Positions 16,550 through 24,305 of a stretch of 48,088 nucleotides of DNA are shown here, in pieces (position 1 is the first letter of the stretch; each line of letters starts with the position of its first letter). The stretch covers positions 1 through 48,088 of the forward strand of contig NZ_AUHI01000019.1 of NCBI RefSeq assembly GCF_000423105.1. The letters run 5' to 3'. This stretch comes from Halalkalibacillus halophilus DSM 18494 (lineage in GTDB: Bacteria; Bacillota; Bacilli; Bacillales; Alkalibacillaceae). The notes under the pieces were generated by a model, which saw only the letters and a list, made by a program, of their open reading frames with translations, did no database searches and was not told the DNA's origin. The translations under genes and the position numbers were made by a program.

Positions 16550-16566
16550 TGTTATGTAATTGTCAC
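16550..16566. promoter_or_regulatory. Near-match to a WalR box
   Basis: TGTTAT-GTAAT-TGTCAC fits the WalR pattern TGTWAH-N5-TGTWAH except for one base (C in the second half). It lies 21 bases upstream of the -35 of the 3D-domain wall protein gene. WalR controls such wall-hydrolase genes in Bacillus, so the position is sensible, but the match is imperfect. Confidence 0.4.
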
Positions 16567-16587
16567 CTTTTTGTATTAGCGTTGTGA

Positions 16588-16615
16588 TTGACCTGAAACA
16601 CACACTTGTTATACT
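16588..16615 (+). promoter_or_regulatory. Sigma-A promoter of the 3D-domain gene
   Basis: TTGACC (16588-16593), 16-base spacer, TATACT (16610-16615). Gives a leader of about 90 bases before the start codon. Confidence 0.72.
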
Positions 16616-16622
16616 AGCACAT

Positions 16623-16702
16623 GGACTTGGGACATGAGTAAAGTCCTAAGAAATTAAACTCGAATACGAGTGATTATGGCGAAAGCCTTAGTTTCATGGA
16701 GG
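16623..16702 (+). ncRNA. Structured 5' leader of the 3D-domain gene
   Basis: Several helices can be drawn: GGACTT/AAGTCC (16624-16647), then CTAAG/CTTAG enclosing two hairpins, ACTCG-AATA-CGAGT and GGC-GAAA-GCC with a GNRA loop. Together they make a three-way junction just before the ribosome-binding site GGAGG. It does not show the core of the c-di-AMP (ydaO) or c-di-GMP aptamers as I know them. Class unknown. Confidence 0.45.
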
Positions 16703-16712
16703 TATGTATACG

Positions 16713-17456
16713 ATGAAAAAAGTACTATTTAGTGTTTCAGCAATTATAATTATACTCGCAGTGGTGTTGATGGCATTCGATCAGGATGACACGGAACAAA
16801 ACACAGAAGCAGATAATAAACAAACAGAAGAAGTAGCAAACGAAGTCCAAACACCAATTGATTTTGAGACGATGGACGTTGAATTAGAAGCTGCAAAAGG
16901 TCAAGAAGACTTCATTGCTTCTATTATAGCAGAAGAAGAAGCGCAACTAGCTCAAGAACGTCAAGAACAAGAAGAACGTGAAGCACAACAAGAACGCGAA
17001 AGACAAGCCGAGCAAGAAGCTCAAGAAGAACGTGAACGTCAAGCAGCTCAAGAAGAACAAGAGCAACAGGAACAACAAGTAGCTCAGGAAGAACAACAGG
17101 AAAGCCAAGAACAAGAAGCTGAAAATGAAAATATTCAACAAGTAAGTAACGAGACAGAAGCTTCCGGTGAAACGATGTATATGACAGCAACAGCATATAC
17201 TGCACATTGTGACGGTTGCAGCGGCACAACTTACACTGGACAAGACTTAAGAGCAAACCCAAACCAGAAAGTAATCGCAGTTGATCCAAATGTGATTCCT
17301 TTAGGCTCAAAAGTTTGGGTAGAAGGATATGGCACAGCAATCGCTGGTGATATCGGTGGTGCCATTAAAGGTAATAAAATCGATTTATTTATGGCAGATG
17401 AAGAAGAAGCACTTCGTTATGGAGTAAGACAAGTAAGAGTGGAAGTTATTGAGTAA
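16713..17456 (+). CDS. 3D-domain cell wall protein with coiled-coil stalk
   Basis: Exported or membrane-anchored protein: MKK plus hydrophobic segment (about 3-22), an acidic region, a Q/E/R-rich coiled-coil stalk (about 75-140) and a C-terminal 3D domain from MYMTATAYTAHCDGCSGTTYTG to the end. The 3D aspartates are seen in IAVDPNVIPLG, AGDIGGAIKG and NKIDLFM. This domain is found in YocH/YuiC-type wall lytic enzymes related to MltA. I chose ATG 16713 (GGAGG ten bases upstream); the ATG at 16704 is one base from it. Possible WalR box, own promoter, structured leader and terminator: an independently controlled gene. Confidence 0.86.
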   Translation: MKKVLFSVSAIIIILAVVLMAFDQDDTEQNTEADNKQTEEVANEVQTPIDFETMDVELEAAKGQEDFIASIIAEEEAQLAQERQEQEEREAQQERERQAEQEAQEERERQAAQEEQEQQEQQVAQEEQQESQEQEAENENIQQVSNETEASGETMYMTATAYTAHCDGCSGTTYTGQDLRANPNQKVIAVDPNVIPLGSKVWVEGYGTAIAGDIGGAIKGNKIDLFMADEEEALRYGVRQVRVEVIE

Positions 17457-17464
17457 TATTGTTT

Positions 17465-17502
17465 AAGAGAGAAGGGATAAATTATTTCTTCTCTCTTTTT
17501 TT
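17465..17502 (+). terminator. Terminator of the 3D-domain gene
   Basis: AAGAGAGAAG / CTTCTCTCTT stem with a 13-base loop followed by TTTTT. Confidence 0.85.
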
Positions 17503-17511
17503 GAATAAAAA

Positions 17512-17541
17512 ATCAGGCAAGGCTATTTAGCCCTGCCTGAT
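17512..17541 (-). terminator. Terminator of the ohr-like gene
   Basis: ATCAGGCA-A-GGCT / AGCC-C-TGCCTGAT stem with loop ATTT; the minus strand continues into a T-rich tract. Back to back with the terminator of the opposing gene. Confidence 0.82.
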
Positions 17542-17555
17542 CTTTTTATATGATT

Positions 17556-17972
17556 TTATTTAGCTTTAGCTACTAATGACACTTCAATGTTGTTACGTGT
17601 TGCTTTCGAATATGGACAAACTTGATGTGCTTCATCCATTAAATCATTCGCTTCATCTTGAGAGACACCATCAATTTCAGAAGTTAATTTCACAGCGATT
17701 TTAAATCCGCCATCAGATTCATCTTTTAAAAACGAAACTTCACCATGAGTAGTGGAGTCAATATCTTTTCCTTTGTTCTTAGCAACTAAATTCAATGCAC
17801 CATCATAACAAGCTGCATATCCTGCAGCGAATAGTTGTTCAGGGTTTGTACCTGTTTCATCCGTATCATCTGTTGGCATTACAACGTTTAAGTCAATAAC
17901 ACCATCATCTGACTTCACATGACCACCACGGCCACCTTTAGCAGTTGCTTTTGTTTTGAAAAGTTCACTCAT
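17556..17972 (-). CDS. Organic hydroperoxide resistance protein (Ohr/OsmC family)
   Basis: Thiol peroxidase that reduces organic hydroperoxides. Both catalytic cysteines are present: C55 in AAGYAACYDGAL and C119 in HQVCPYSKAT, with a GTNPEQLFAAG loop. Length 138 aa is standard for Ohr. ATG 17972 has AAGGAG eight bases upstream; a GTG at 17981 abuts that site and is rejected. No adjacent ohrR is seen, so regulation is unknown. Confidence 0.92.
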   Translation of the reverse strand: MSELFKTKATAKGGRGGHVKSDDGVIDLNVVMPTDDTDETGTNPEQLFAAGYAACYDGALNLVAKNKGKDIDSTTHGEVSFLKDESDGGFKIAVKLTSEIDGVSQDEANDLMDEAHQVCPYSKATRNNIEVSLVAKAK

Positions 17973-18036
17973 ATTATACACTCCTTTTTTATCGGTCTCT
18001 CTATTCCATACCCGTTACATAAAATTTTATGCATCG

Positions 18037-20121
18037 TTAATCAGAAGCAGCAACTTGTTGGTCATGTTCATAAGCATCTAACCATGGCACTAATTCTCCT
18101 GAAGACATTGGTTTTGCATAGTAGAAACCTTGAATTTCATCGACTTTGGTACCTCGAATAATATCAAGTTCTTCTTGAATTTCGACACCTTCCACTACTA
18201 CTTGTAATCCGATTGATTTACCTAAGTTTACTACGTTGCTTAAAAACTGTTGGCCCTCTTTATTATGTGTTATATCTTCTAAAAATGATTTATCAATTTT
18301 CATTTTATCGAGAGGTAATTTTCGCAAATAAGTGAGTGAAGAAAATCCTGTTCCAAAATCATCTAAAGCAATGGTTGCTCCTAATTTTTTCAGATGATTA
18401 ATTGTTTCGACTGCCATTTGCTCCTGCCGAACGACACTCGTTTCTGTCACTTCGAACTCTAATTTGCTAGCAGGTACTTTATGTTCTAATAACAATTTAT
18501 CAAGATCTTTTGTGAAGTTAGGTTCTGATAGTACTTTACCAGACAAATTAATTGCAACTGTATCCACATGAATATCAAGTTCTTTCCACTGCTTTACTTG
18601 TTTCAGGCACTGTTCGATTACCCACAAAGTTATTGGATAAATATCTCCTGTTTCTTCAGCTACTGGGATAAATTTTGCAGGGGATATTTTCCCCATTTGT
18701 CTATCTTCCCAACGTAAAAGCGCCTCCACACCGACCATTTCTTGAGTGGTATTTGAGATTTTAGGTTGGTAAACCACATTTAGTTCACGGTCAAATTCCA
18801 TCAATCGTAGCCTTTCAATCAATTTATCTTTCAAACCTTTTTGATGAAGTGTATGGCGATAAATCGCGTACTGTCCAATCAATTCATCTCCTTTTACATT
18901 GATTACAGCATATGCCTGTTCAATCAATTCATCCGGATTCACTGCTGTTTCTGGTTTAAGTGAAATACCAATGGATAAGGAAGGATAAAATTGCTCTTCA
19001 CCTATGACTATTGGGTTTTTAACAACTTGTAATAATTCTCTTGAAAAATCTACACTTCTTTGTTGCACGTTTCGATCATTATAAATGACAGCCAATTTTT
19101 GATTACTTAACCTATATATTCTTAATTCATTTCTAAAGGCATATTTTTTATAAACATCTCGTAGCTGCCTTACTAATTTAATAATTGCGTCATCACCAAA
19201 TTGATAACTATATTTTGTGTTGATTGTCTCTAAATCATGTAAATGAATAATGGCTACCCCTGTTTGTGGAGAGCGATCACTACACTGTTTTAATTCATTA
19301 ATGAACATTTTTCGATTAGGCAACTTAGTAAGTAAATCATAGTGCTTCAGACGTTTAGACAACTGCTGATCAAATAAACTACTATATAATGAAAAGCTAA
19401 TCATAATACCGATAATTGCTGTTACAGCCATGACTACAATTTCCATCGAGTGAGCACTTCCAGAAGCCATCTCCATTTGGGATTCATTCACCACTAGAGT
19501 GGTCGCTCGCATGCCAGTGTAGTGCATCGAAGAAATTCCAAATCCTAATAGAAGAGAGACGATCGCTTTATGATGCCACTTCAAAGCACCACCTTGGTTC
19601 ATTAATATATAAAGGGCCAGTAAGGAAATCAAAATGGCAACAACCACTGATAAAATTAGCCACATCATATCATAGCTCAAGTAGCCATTCGGGATTTGCA
19701 TTGCTTCCATCCCCATATAATGCATACCGGCGATTCCAATACCCATGACAATTCCGGCGATAATAAATACCAGCTTATGAATCTTCCTTATATATACTAA
19801 CCAAAAGGCAATTAATGATGCACCAATTGCTGGTAAAACAGATAAACCTGTGAGGAACCAATTATAACTAAAGGAAGCACTGCTCTCATAAGCACTCATT
19901 CCAATAAAATGCATCGCCCAAATTCCAAGCCCCATTGTTAAAGATGCTAAAATGATCCAATATGTATAATGCATGATTCCAACGCGCATTAAACGTTCAT
20001 TTAAAGTAATCGCAGCGTAGGAAGCAACAATTGCAATGATGATGGACAGACTAACTAAACTAAGGTTGTATTCCCCATCTATGTGAATCATATGTAATAA
20101 CATAGTCCATTCCTCGCTCAT
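18037..20121 (-). CDS. MHYT-GGDEF-EAL signalling protein, likely c-di-GMP phosphodiesterase
   Basis: N-terminal MHYT sensor: seven hydrophobic segments with the metal-binding repeats WAMHFIGM, AGMHYMGM and SSMHYTGMRA. Next comes a GGDEF-like domain (from HYDLLTKLPNRKMF) whose active-site loop reads RLSNQKLAV instead of RxGGDEF, so cyclase activity is not expected. The C-terminal EAL domain is complete: VEALLRW, NLSGKVL, EVTE, DDFGTGFSS, EGVE and QGFYYAKPM. Predicted membrane c-di-GMP phosphodiesterase sensing a copper-bound gas (MHYT hypothesis). ATG 20121 fits GGGAG seven bases upstream better than the TTG at 20142. Single-gene unit. Confidence 0.9.
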   Translation of the reverse strand: MSEEWTMLLHMIHIDGEYNLSLVSLSIIIAIVASYAAITLNERLMRVGIMHYTYWIILASLTMGLGIWAMHFIGMSAYESSASFSYNWFLTGLSVLPAIGASLIAFWLVYIRKIHKLVFIIAGIVMGIGIAGMHYMGMEAMQIPNGYLSYDMMWLILSVVVAILISLLALYILMNQGGALKWHHKAIVSLLLGFGISSMHYTGMRATTLVVNESQMEMASGSAHSMEIVVMAVTAIIGIMISFSLYSSLFDQQLSKRLKHYDLLTKLPNRKMFINELKQCSDRSPQTGVAIIHLHDLETINTKYSYQFGDDAIIKLVRQLRDVYKKYAFRNELRIYRLSNQKLAVIYNDRNVQQRSVDFSRELLQVVKNPIVIGEEQFYPSLSIGISLKPETAVNPDELIEQAYAVINVKGDELIGQYAIYRHTLHQKGLKDKLIERLRLMEFDRELNVVYQPKISNTTQEMVGVEALLRWEDRQMGKISPAKFIPVAEETGDIYPITLWVIEQCLKQVKQWKELDIHVDTVAINLSGKVLSEPNFTKDLDKLLLEHKVPASKLEFEVTETSVVRQEQMAVETINHLKKLGATIALDDFGTGFSSLTYLRKLPLDKMKIDKSFLEDITHNKEGQQFLSNVVNLGKSIGLQVVVEGVEIQEELDIIRGTKVDEIQGFYYAKPMSSGELVPWLDAYEHDQQVAASD

Positions 20122-20247
20122 AAACATTCTCCCATTCGACAAATTATTCCTCTATTCTACTACAACCATGAAAAAATGACTAGGTCATTCGTTTTGAAGT
20201 TTAAATTTTCTGATTATTCAGAAGGGCTAATTGTGATTTGGAATGAT

Positions 20248-20296
20248 ATCCAGAATAATCTTCTTTTATCCAGAAGTAATAGCGCTTATCCACAAA
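20248..20296. repeat. Three-copy TATCCA repeat, 20-bp pitch
   Basis: ATCCA at 20248, 20268 and 20288, exactly 20 bp apart; the first two continue GAA. A weak fourth (ATCGA) is at 20307. Lies 27 bp beyond the cold shock gene terminator and upstream of the EAL gene. Nothing else is recognisable between 20122 and 20320. Confidence 0.75.
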
Positions 20297-20322
20297 TCTC
20301 TATTGCATCGATAAAATAAAAA

Positions 20323-20353
20323 AAAGCATGTATGGAAGATCCATACATGCTTT
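20323..20353 (-). terminator. Terminator of the cold shock gene
   Basis: AAAGCATGTATGGA / TCCATACATGCTTT, a perfect 14-bp stem with a three-base loop; minus strand runs into TTTTTT. Confidence 0.9.
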
Positions 20354-20377
20354 CTTATTTATTGGTTTACGTTTTAA

Positions 20378-20575
20378 CTACTGAGCAACAACGTTTGCTG
20401 CTTGTGGTCCACGGTCGCCTTCAACGATTTCGAACTCTACAGACTGACCTTCTTCTAGAGTTTTGAAACCTTCAGCTTGAATCGCAGAGAAGTGTACGAA
20501 TACATCGTCACCGTCTGGACGTTCGATGAAACCGAAACCTTTTTCTGAGTTAAACCATTTTACTGTACCTGTCAT
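20378..20575 (-). CDS. Cold shock protein, CspA/CspB family
   Basis: 65-residue single-stranded nucleic-acid-binding OB fold. RNP1 KGFGFIE and RNP2 VFVHFSAI are intact, preceded by MTGTVKWFNSE. RNA chaperone at low temperature and in fast growth. ATG 20575 with AAGGAGG nine bases upstream. The leader of about 105 bases is long, as usual for csp genes, and may carry cold-responsive structure. Acidic composition (GDDVFVHF, LEEGQSVEFEIVEGD) is normal for Bacillus Csp. Confidence 0.96.
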   Translation of the reverse strand: MTGTVKWFNSEKGFGFIERPDGDDVFVHFSAIQAEGFKTLEEGQSVEFEIVEGDRGPQAANVVAQ

Positions 20576-20685
20576 ATTAAATGACCTCCTTAAATTGCAT
20601 TGAATCAATTGAATCTAGTTACTTATAGCTTCATTTAAGAGAGGCCGTTCAGTAATCATCGATATCAATCATTCTTACAGGTATT

Positions 20686-20714
20686 ACTTTACATGGTTTT
20701 TTACGAAAATGCAA
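20686..20714 (-). promoter_or_regulatory. Probable promoter of the cold shock gene
   Basis: Minus strand TTGCAT (20714-20709), 17-base spacer, TAAAGT (20691-20686), placing the start about 105 bases before the ATG. Confidence 0.5.
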
Positions 20715-20769
20715 GGGGTATGATTAAAAAAGATAAATGTTACAATTATTTTTCATTTTGTCCTATTGG

Positions 20770-20799
20770 TTGTACTATTAAAAATTACTATGCTACAAT
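20770..20799 (+). promoter_or_regulatory. Probable promoter of the PrsA-like lipoprotein gene
   Basis: TTGTAC (20770-20775), 18-base spacer, TACAAT (20794-20799), about 50 bases before the start codon. Confidence 0.55.
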
Positions 20800-20847
20800 G
20801 CATACTCGAAAGATAATTTTTTCAAACTACAAAGGATGTGTTCTAAC

Positions 20848-21669
20848 ATGAAAAAAATGCTAATGGTTTTATTATTAGCAATATTCTCCATAATGTTGGT
20901 TGCTTGTAATGATGATAACGGTGATGGAGAAGCGTCACCTGAAGAAGAAAACAACCAAGAAGAAACAGAGCAAGAAGAAGGTGCTGAAGGCGAAGATGCT
21001 GAAGAAGGCGCTAAAGGAACTGAAGGTGAAGAAGGAATGGCACCTGAAAGTGAAGAGGAAGTTGACATTGACACTTCAGAATTAGATGAAGGCGAAGTAG
21101 TTGCAACAGTAAATGGTGAAGAAATCCAAGCTAGTGATCTAATGCAAAATGAAGAAATGGTAGCACAACAATATCAAATGTATGGTATTGATGCAGAAGA
21201 AAACCCTGGCTTAATTCGTCAAGCTGCATTAGACCAATTAGTAAATACTACAATCATTCAACAAAACGCAACAGAATCTGGTTTAGAACCTTCTGATGAT
21301 GAATTAGAAGAAGAATATAACTCATTTGTAGAAGAATTGAAGCAACAGCATGAAGCTGATGATATCGAAGAAGTTTATGAAGAATTTGAAGTAACAGAAG
21401 AAGAAGTTCGTGAAGATATCCGTTTAGACTTAATGCTAACTCGTTTCATTGAAGAAAACACTGAAGAAACAGAAGTAACAGATGAAGAAATTGAGCAAGC
21501 ATATGAAGAATATGCTGCACAAGCTGAACAAGCAGACCAAGAAGTAGACGACTTAGAAGATATGCGTCCAACTCTTGAACAACAAGTTCAAGAACAGAAC
21601 CAAAGCGAACAAACACAAGCGTTAATTGAAGATCTTCGTGAAGAAAGTGATATCGAGATCTTAATTTAA
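20848..21669 (+). CDS. PrsA/SurA-like lipoprotein chaperone without PPIase domain
   Basis: Lipoprotein: MKKMLMVLLLAIFSIMLVAC (Cys20), then a strongly acidic, low-complexity stretch (about 21-78) and a SurA N-terminal-type helical domain beginning EVVATVNGEEIQASDL, with DQLVNTTIIQQNA and a C-terminal helical arm (RPTLEQQVQEQNQ). In PrsA and SurA a parvulin domain interrupts this helical bundle; no parvulin sequence is present here. Predicted extracytoplasmic holdase. ATG 20848 begins the signal peptide; ATG 20836 abuts AAAGG and is less likely. Own promoter and terminator. Confidence 0.82.
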   Translation: MKKMLMVLLLAIFSIMLVACNDDNGDGEASPEEENNQEETEQEEGAEGEDAEEGAKGTEGEEGMAPESEEEVDIDTSELDEGEVVATVNGEEIQASDLMQNEEMVAQQYQMYGIDAEENPGLIRQAALDQLVNTTIIQQNATESGLEPSDDELEEEYNSFVEELKQQHEADDIEEVYEEFEVTEEEVREDIRLDLMLTRFIEENTEETEVTDEEIEQAYEEYAAQAEQADQEVDDLEDMRPTLEQQVQEQNQSEQTQALIEDLREESDIEILI

Positions 21670-21680
21670 TTCTAGAAATA

Positions 21681-21716
21681 AAAAGAATCGGGAAATTTCC
21701 CGATTCTTTTTTTGTT
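21681..21716 (+). terminator. Terminator of the PrsA-like gene
   Basis: AAAAGAATCGGGAAA / TTTCCCGATTCTTTT, a perfect 30-base palindrome continuing into TTT. Confidence 0.88.
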
Positions 21717-21722
21717 TATGAT

Positions 21723-21833
21723 TAGAACTTTCAACATTATCAGTAGAACATTCTCAATAATGAGTAGAAGTTTCACGATAATCAGTAGAACATTTTGCTA
21801 AATCAATAGAACACTTCGCCAAATGAGTAGAAC
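21723..21833. repeat. Six-copy AGTAGAACA repeat, 21-bp pitch
   Basis: TAGAAC (once TAGAAG) starts at 21723, 21744, 21765, 21786, 21807 and 21828, exactly 21 bp apart each time. Surrounding unit is roughly TCAGTAGAACATT plus eight variable bases. Lies between convergent genes, 13 bp past a terminator. Confidence 0.88.
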
Positions 21834-21865
21834 ATGGACCAAAGACCTCGCCCAGCATTCCCACG

Positions 21866-22555
21866 TTACTTTTTTCTAAATATAGAAATCCACATAAACG
21901 TTAAGGACTGCTTCAAGTCTTTAGGCAAAGAACCGACTGATTTTAAGTCAACGCCCTTTTTATAAACACCTTCATCCGCTACTAACTCCAATCCGAATTC
22001 ACTTGCTAGCTGCTCGAACTCCCAGGGCATCATGGTATTACATATTACATCTTCCCCGTAAAGTCGCTGGTAACTATTTTGTCTCGGTTTAGCTGTTGGA
22101 CCAAGGATTCCGACACAAAGGTAGCCACCACTATTCAGTTTACTTAAAATATGTGCTAATGCTTCTGAAGGGTTTTCTGTCCATTCTAAGGAATTAATTG
22201 CAAGTACCGCATCAAAACTTCCTTCCGCATAAGGTAGATCGAGCATGTCTGCCTGTTTAAAAGATAAATCGTTCATCTCCTCATTCACTTGTTTCTGTGC
22301 CGTTTCGATCATATGATCAGATAAATCTATTCCGACTACTTTATATCCCTTTTGCCATAGCCGGTAAGATCCATACCCGTCTCCACATCCAATATCCAAC
22401 ACTTTTGCATGAATAGGAATATGTTCAGAGAAGAAAGGAATTATCGATTTTCGACTTCCTTCCTCCCACATACCTTCACTTTTGGAATGCCAGAAAGCAG
22501 CTTTTTCATTCCACATCTGCTTTGCTTGTGTGTGCCATAAGTTATTCTCGCTCAC
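21866..22555 (-). CDS. Class I SAM-dependent methyltransferase in ars operon (YodH-like)
   Basis: Rossmann-fold methyltransferase: motif I VLDIGCGDGYG (about 51-61), acidic residue GIDLSDHMI, motif II/III QADMLDLPYAEGSFDAVLAINSLEW (quoted part ADMLDLPY). GTG start with GGGAGGAG upstream. Starts only 13 bases after arsC, so transcribed with the arsenic genes. It is not an evident ArsM: the three or four conserved cysteines that bind As(III) are absent. Substrate unknown; resembles generic YodH-type enzymes. Confidence 0.8.
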   Translation of the reverse strand: MSENNLWHTQAKQMWNEKAAFWHSKSEGMWEEGSRKSIIPFFSEHIPIHAKVLDIGCGDGYGSYRLWQKGYKVVGIDLSDHMIETAQKQVNEEMNDLSFKQADMLDLPYAEGSFDAVLAINSLEWTENPSEALAHILSKLNSGGYLCVGILGPTAKPRQNSYQRLYGEDVICNTMMPWEFEQLASEFGLELVADEGVYKKGVDLKSVGSLPKDLKQSLTFMWISIFRKK

Positions 22556-22568
22556 AAAAGCTCCTCCC

Positions 22569-22979
22569 TTATTTTAAACCTTCGATCCTGCGCTTGATTT
22601 CATCTCTTACATCTCGAAACACTTGGTCAACCTCTTCTTCTGTTCCTTCTGCTTTAGCTGGATCAAATAGCCCCCAGTGATCTGTTTGCACTTTTGCTGG
22701 AATTACCGGGCAATTTTCTTTTGCATCCCCACATAGGGTAATTACTAAAGAAGCACTATTTAGAATCTCCATATCAATTATAGACGATTCTTGATCCGTA
22801 ATATCGATCCCTACTTCGTTCATCATTTCTATCGCTTTCGGATTCACACCATGCGCTTCAATCCCAGCACTGTGTACTTCCCACGTATCACCTAAAATCT
22901 CTTTTCCTAATCCTTCAGCCATTTGACTTCGGCATGAGTTTCCTGTGCATAGAAAATATAAAACTGGTTTGTTTTCCAT
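22569..22979 (-). CDS. arsC: Arsenate reductase, thioredoxin-coupled
   Basis: Reduces arsenate to arsenite for export by ArsB. Low-molecular-weight phosphatase fold with the CX5R loop C11-TGNSC-R17 and the shuttle cysteines C83 and C90 (TLCGDAKENCP): the full set of the thioredoxin-type ArsC of S. aureus pI258/B. subtilis. ATG 22979 has AAGGAG eight bases upstream; GTG 22988 is too close. 136 aa. Lies 12 bases after arsB. Confidence 0.95.
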   Translation of the reverse strand: MENKPVLYFLCTGNSCRSQMAEGLGKEILGDTWEVHSAGIEAHGVNPKAIEMMNEVGIDITDQESSIIDMEILNSASLVITLCGDAKENCPVIPAKVQTDHWGLFDPAKAEGTEEEVDQVFRDVRDEIKRRIEGLK

Positions 22980-22991
22980 CTTCCCCACTCC

Positions 22992-24290
22992 TTATAATGT
23001 AATTAAAACTAATGAAATGTATAACCCTAATAAAGTAAAGAATAAAACCGGAATCGTTAAGATCAACCCAACTTTAAAATAATAGCCCCAAGAAATGTGA
23101 ATGCCTTTTTTAGATAACACATGTAACCATAATAAAGTCGCTAAGGAACCAATCGGGGTAATTTTCGGACCTAAATCACTACCTATTACATTGGCGTAGA
23201 TTAATGATTCACGTAATACCCCACTTGTATTCGTTTCTGCAATAGCAAGCGCGTCAATCATTACTGTAGGCATATTATTCATTACGGAAGATAAAATCGC
23301 CGCGATGAAGCCCATAGACATCGTCGCTACAAATAGCCCTTGATCTGCTGCACCATCTAACACATTTGCGAGTACATCTGTTAACCCAACATTTCTAAGA
23401 CCATAAACAACCACGTACATTCCAATCGAGAAGAACACAATAGCCCAAGGTGCTCCCTTTACTACTTCCGTCGTCGGTACAGCAGGACTCCTTCTAGCCA
23501 TCATTAGAAAGAAGATCGCAATAATACCAGCAACGAACGAAACAGGTACATGGATAAACTCACTTACAAAATACCCCACAAGTAAGACCGCTAATACCGC
23601 CCATGAAAGACGAAACATTCGGTGGTCTTTAATTGCCTCATGTGGTGCCTGTAAGATACTAGTGTCATAACTTTTCGGAATTGATTTCCTAAAAAATAAG
23701 TACAACACAGTAATACTTGCAATCGTTGAGAATACATTCGGTATAATCATACGTAACATGTATTCCGTAAAACCTAAACCAAAGAAATCAGCCGAAACGA
23801 TATTCACCAAATTACTTATGATTAATGGTAAGGATGTCGTATCTGCAATAAATCCACTCGCCATTATGAAAGGTAAGATCATTGCCTCTTTAAAGTTCAA
23901 AGCACGAACCATAGACAATACAATCGGTGTTAAAATTAATGCAGCCCCGTCATTTGCGAATAAAGCTGCCACAGCCGCACCTAAAAGAGTTACTAATATA
24001 AACATTTTCACTCCATTACCATTTGCGAGCCGAGCCATATGTAGTGCAGCCCATTCAAAGAAACCAATTTCATCTAAGATAAGTGATATAATAATAATCG
24101 CTACAAACGCTAATGTGGCATTCCAAACCAATTCGGTTACATCCACTACATCTTGCACAGATACCACTCCAAAAATAAGTGCAATCACTGCACCTGCACA
24201 AGCAGACCAACCAATCCCTAACTTTTTAGGTTGCCATATAACAAAAGTTAACGTAATTAAAAAAATCGAAACTGCTATAAATACGTCCAC
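22992..24290 (-). CDS. arsB: Arsenite efflux permease
   Basis: Eleven or twelve membrane segments of the ArsB/NhaD ion-transporter superfamily. ArsB-type motifs: LFANDGAALILTPIVL, FIMASGFIADTTSLPLIISNLVNIV, NNMPTVMIDALAI and NVIGSDLGPKITPIGSLATLLW. Exports arsenite (and antimonite) using the proton motive force. GTG start with AAGGAGG seven bases upstream. 432 aa, normal. Between arsR and arsC. Confidence 0.95.
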   Translation of the reverse strand: MDVFIAVSIFLITLTFVIWQPKKLGIGWSACAGAVIALIFGVVSVQDVVDVTELVWNATLAFVAIIIISLILDEIGFFEWAALHMARLANGNGVKMFILVTLLGAAVAALFANDGAALILTPIVLSMVRALNFKEAMILPFIMASGFIADTTSLPLIISNLVNIVSADFFGLGFTEYMLRMIIPNVFSTIASITVLYLFFRKSIPKSYDTSILQAPHEAIKDHRMFRLSWAVLAVLLVGYFVSEFIHVPVSFVAGIIAIFFLMMARRSPAVPTTEVVKGAPWAIVFFSIGMYVVVYGLRNVGLTDVLANVLDGAADQGLFVATMSMGFIAAILSSVMNNMPTVMIDALAIAETNTSGVLRESLIYANVIGSDLGPKITPIGSLATLLWLHVLSKKGIHISWGYYFKVGLILTIPVLFFTLLGLYISLVLITL

Positions 24291-24305
24291 TTCATGTCCT
24301 CCTTA

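Noticed and set aside
16623..16702. c-di-AMP (ydaO) riboswitch before the 3D-domain gene
   Set aside because: The conserved ydaO cores are absent and the leader is too short; left as an unknown structured leader.
16924..17340. Long leucine-rich open frames antisense to the 3D-domain gene
   Set aside because: They mirror the Q/E-rich coiled-coil codons on the other strand and have no start signals.
21866..22555. Arsenite methyltransferase ArsM
   Set aside because: The conserved As-binding cysteines are missing.
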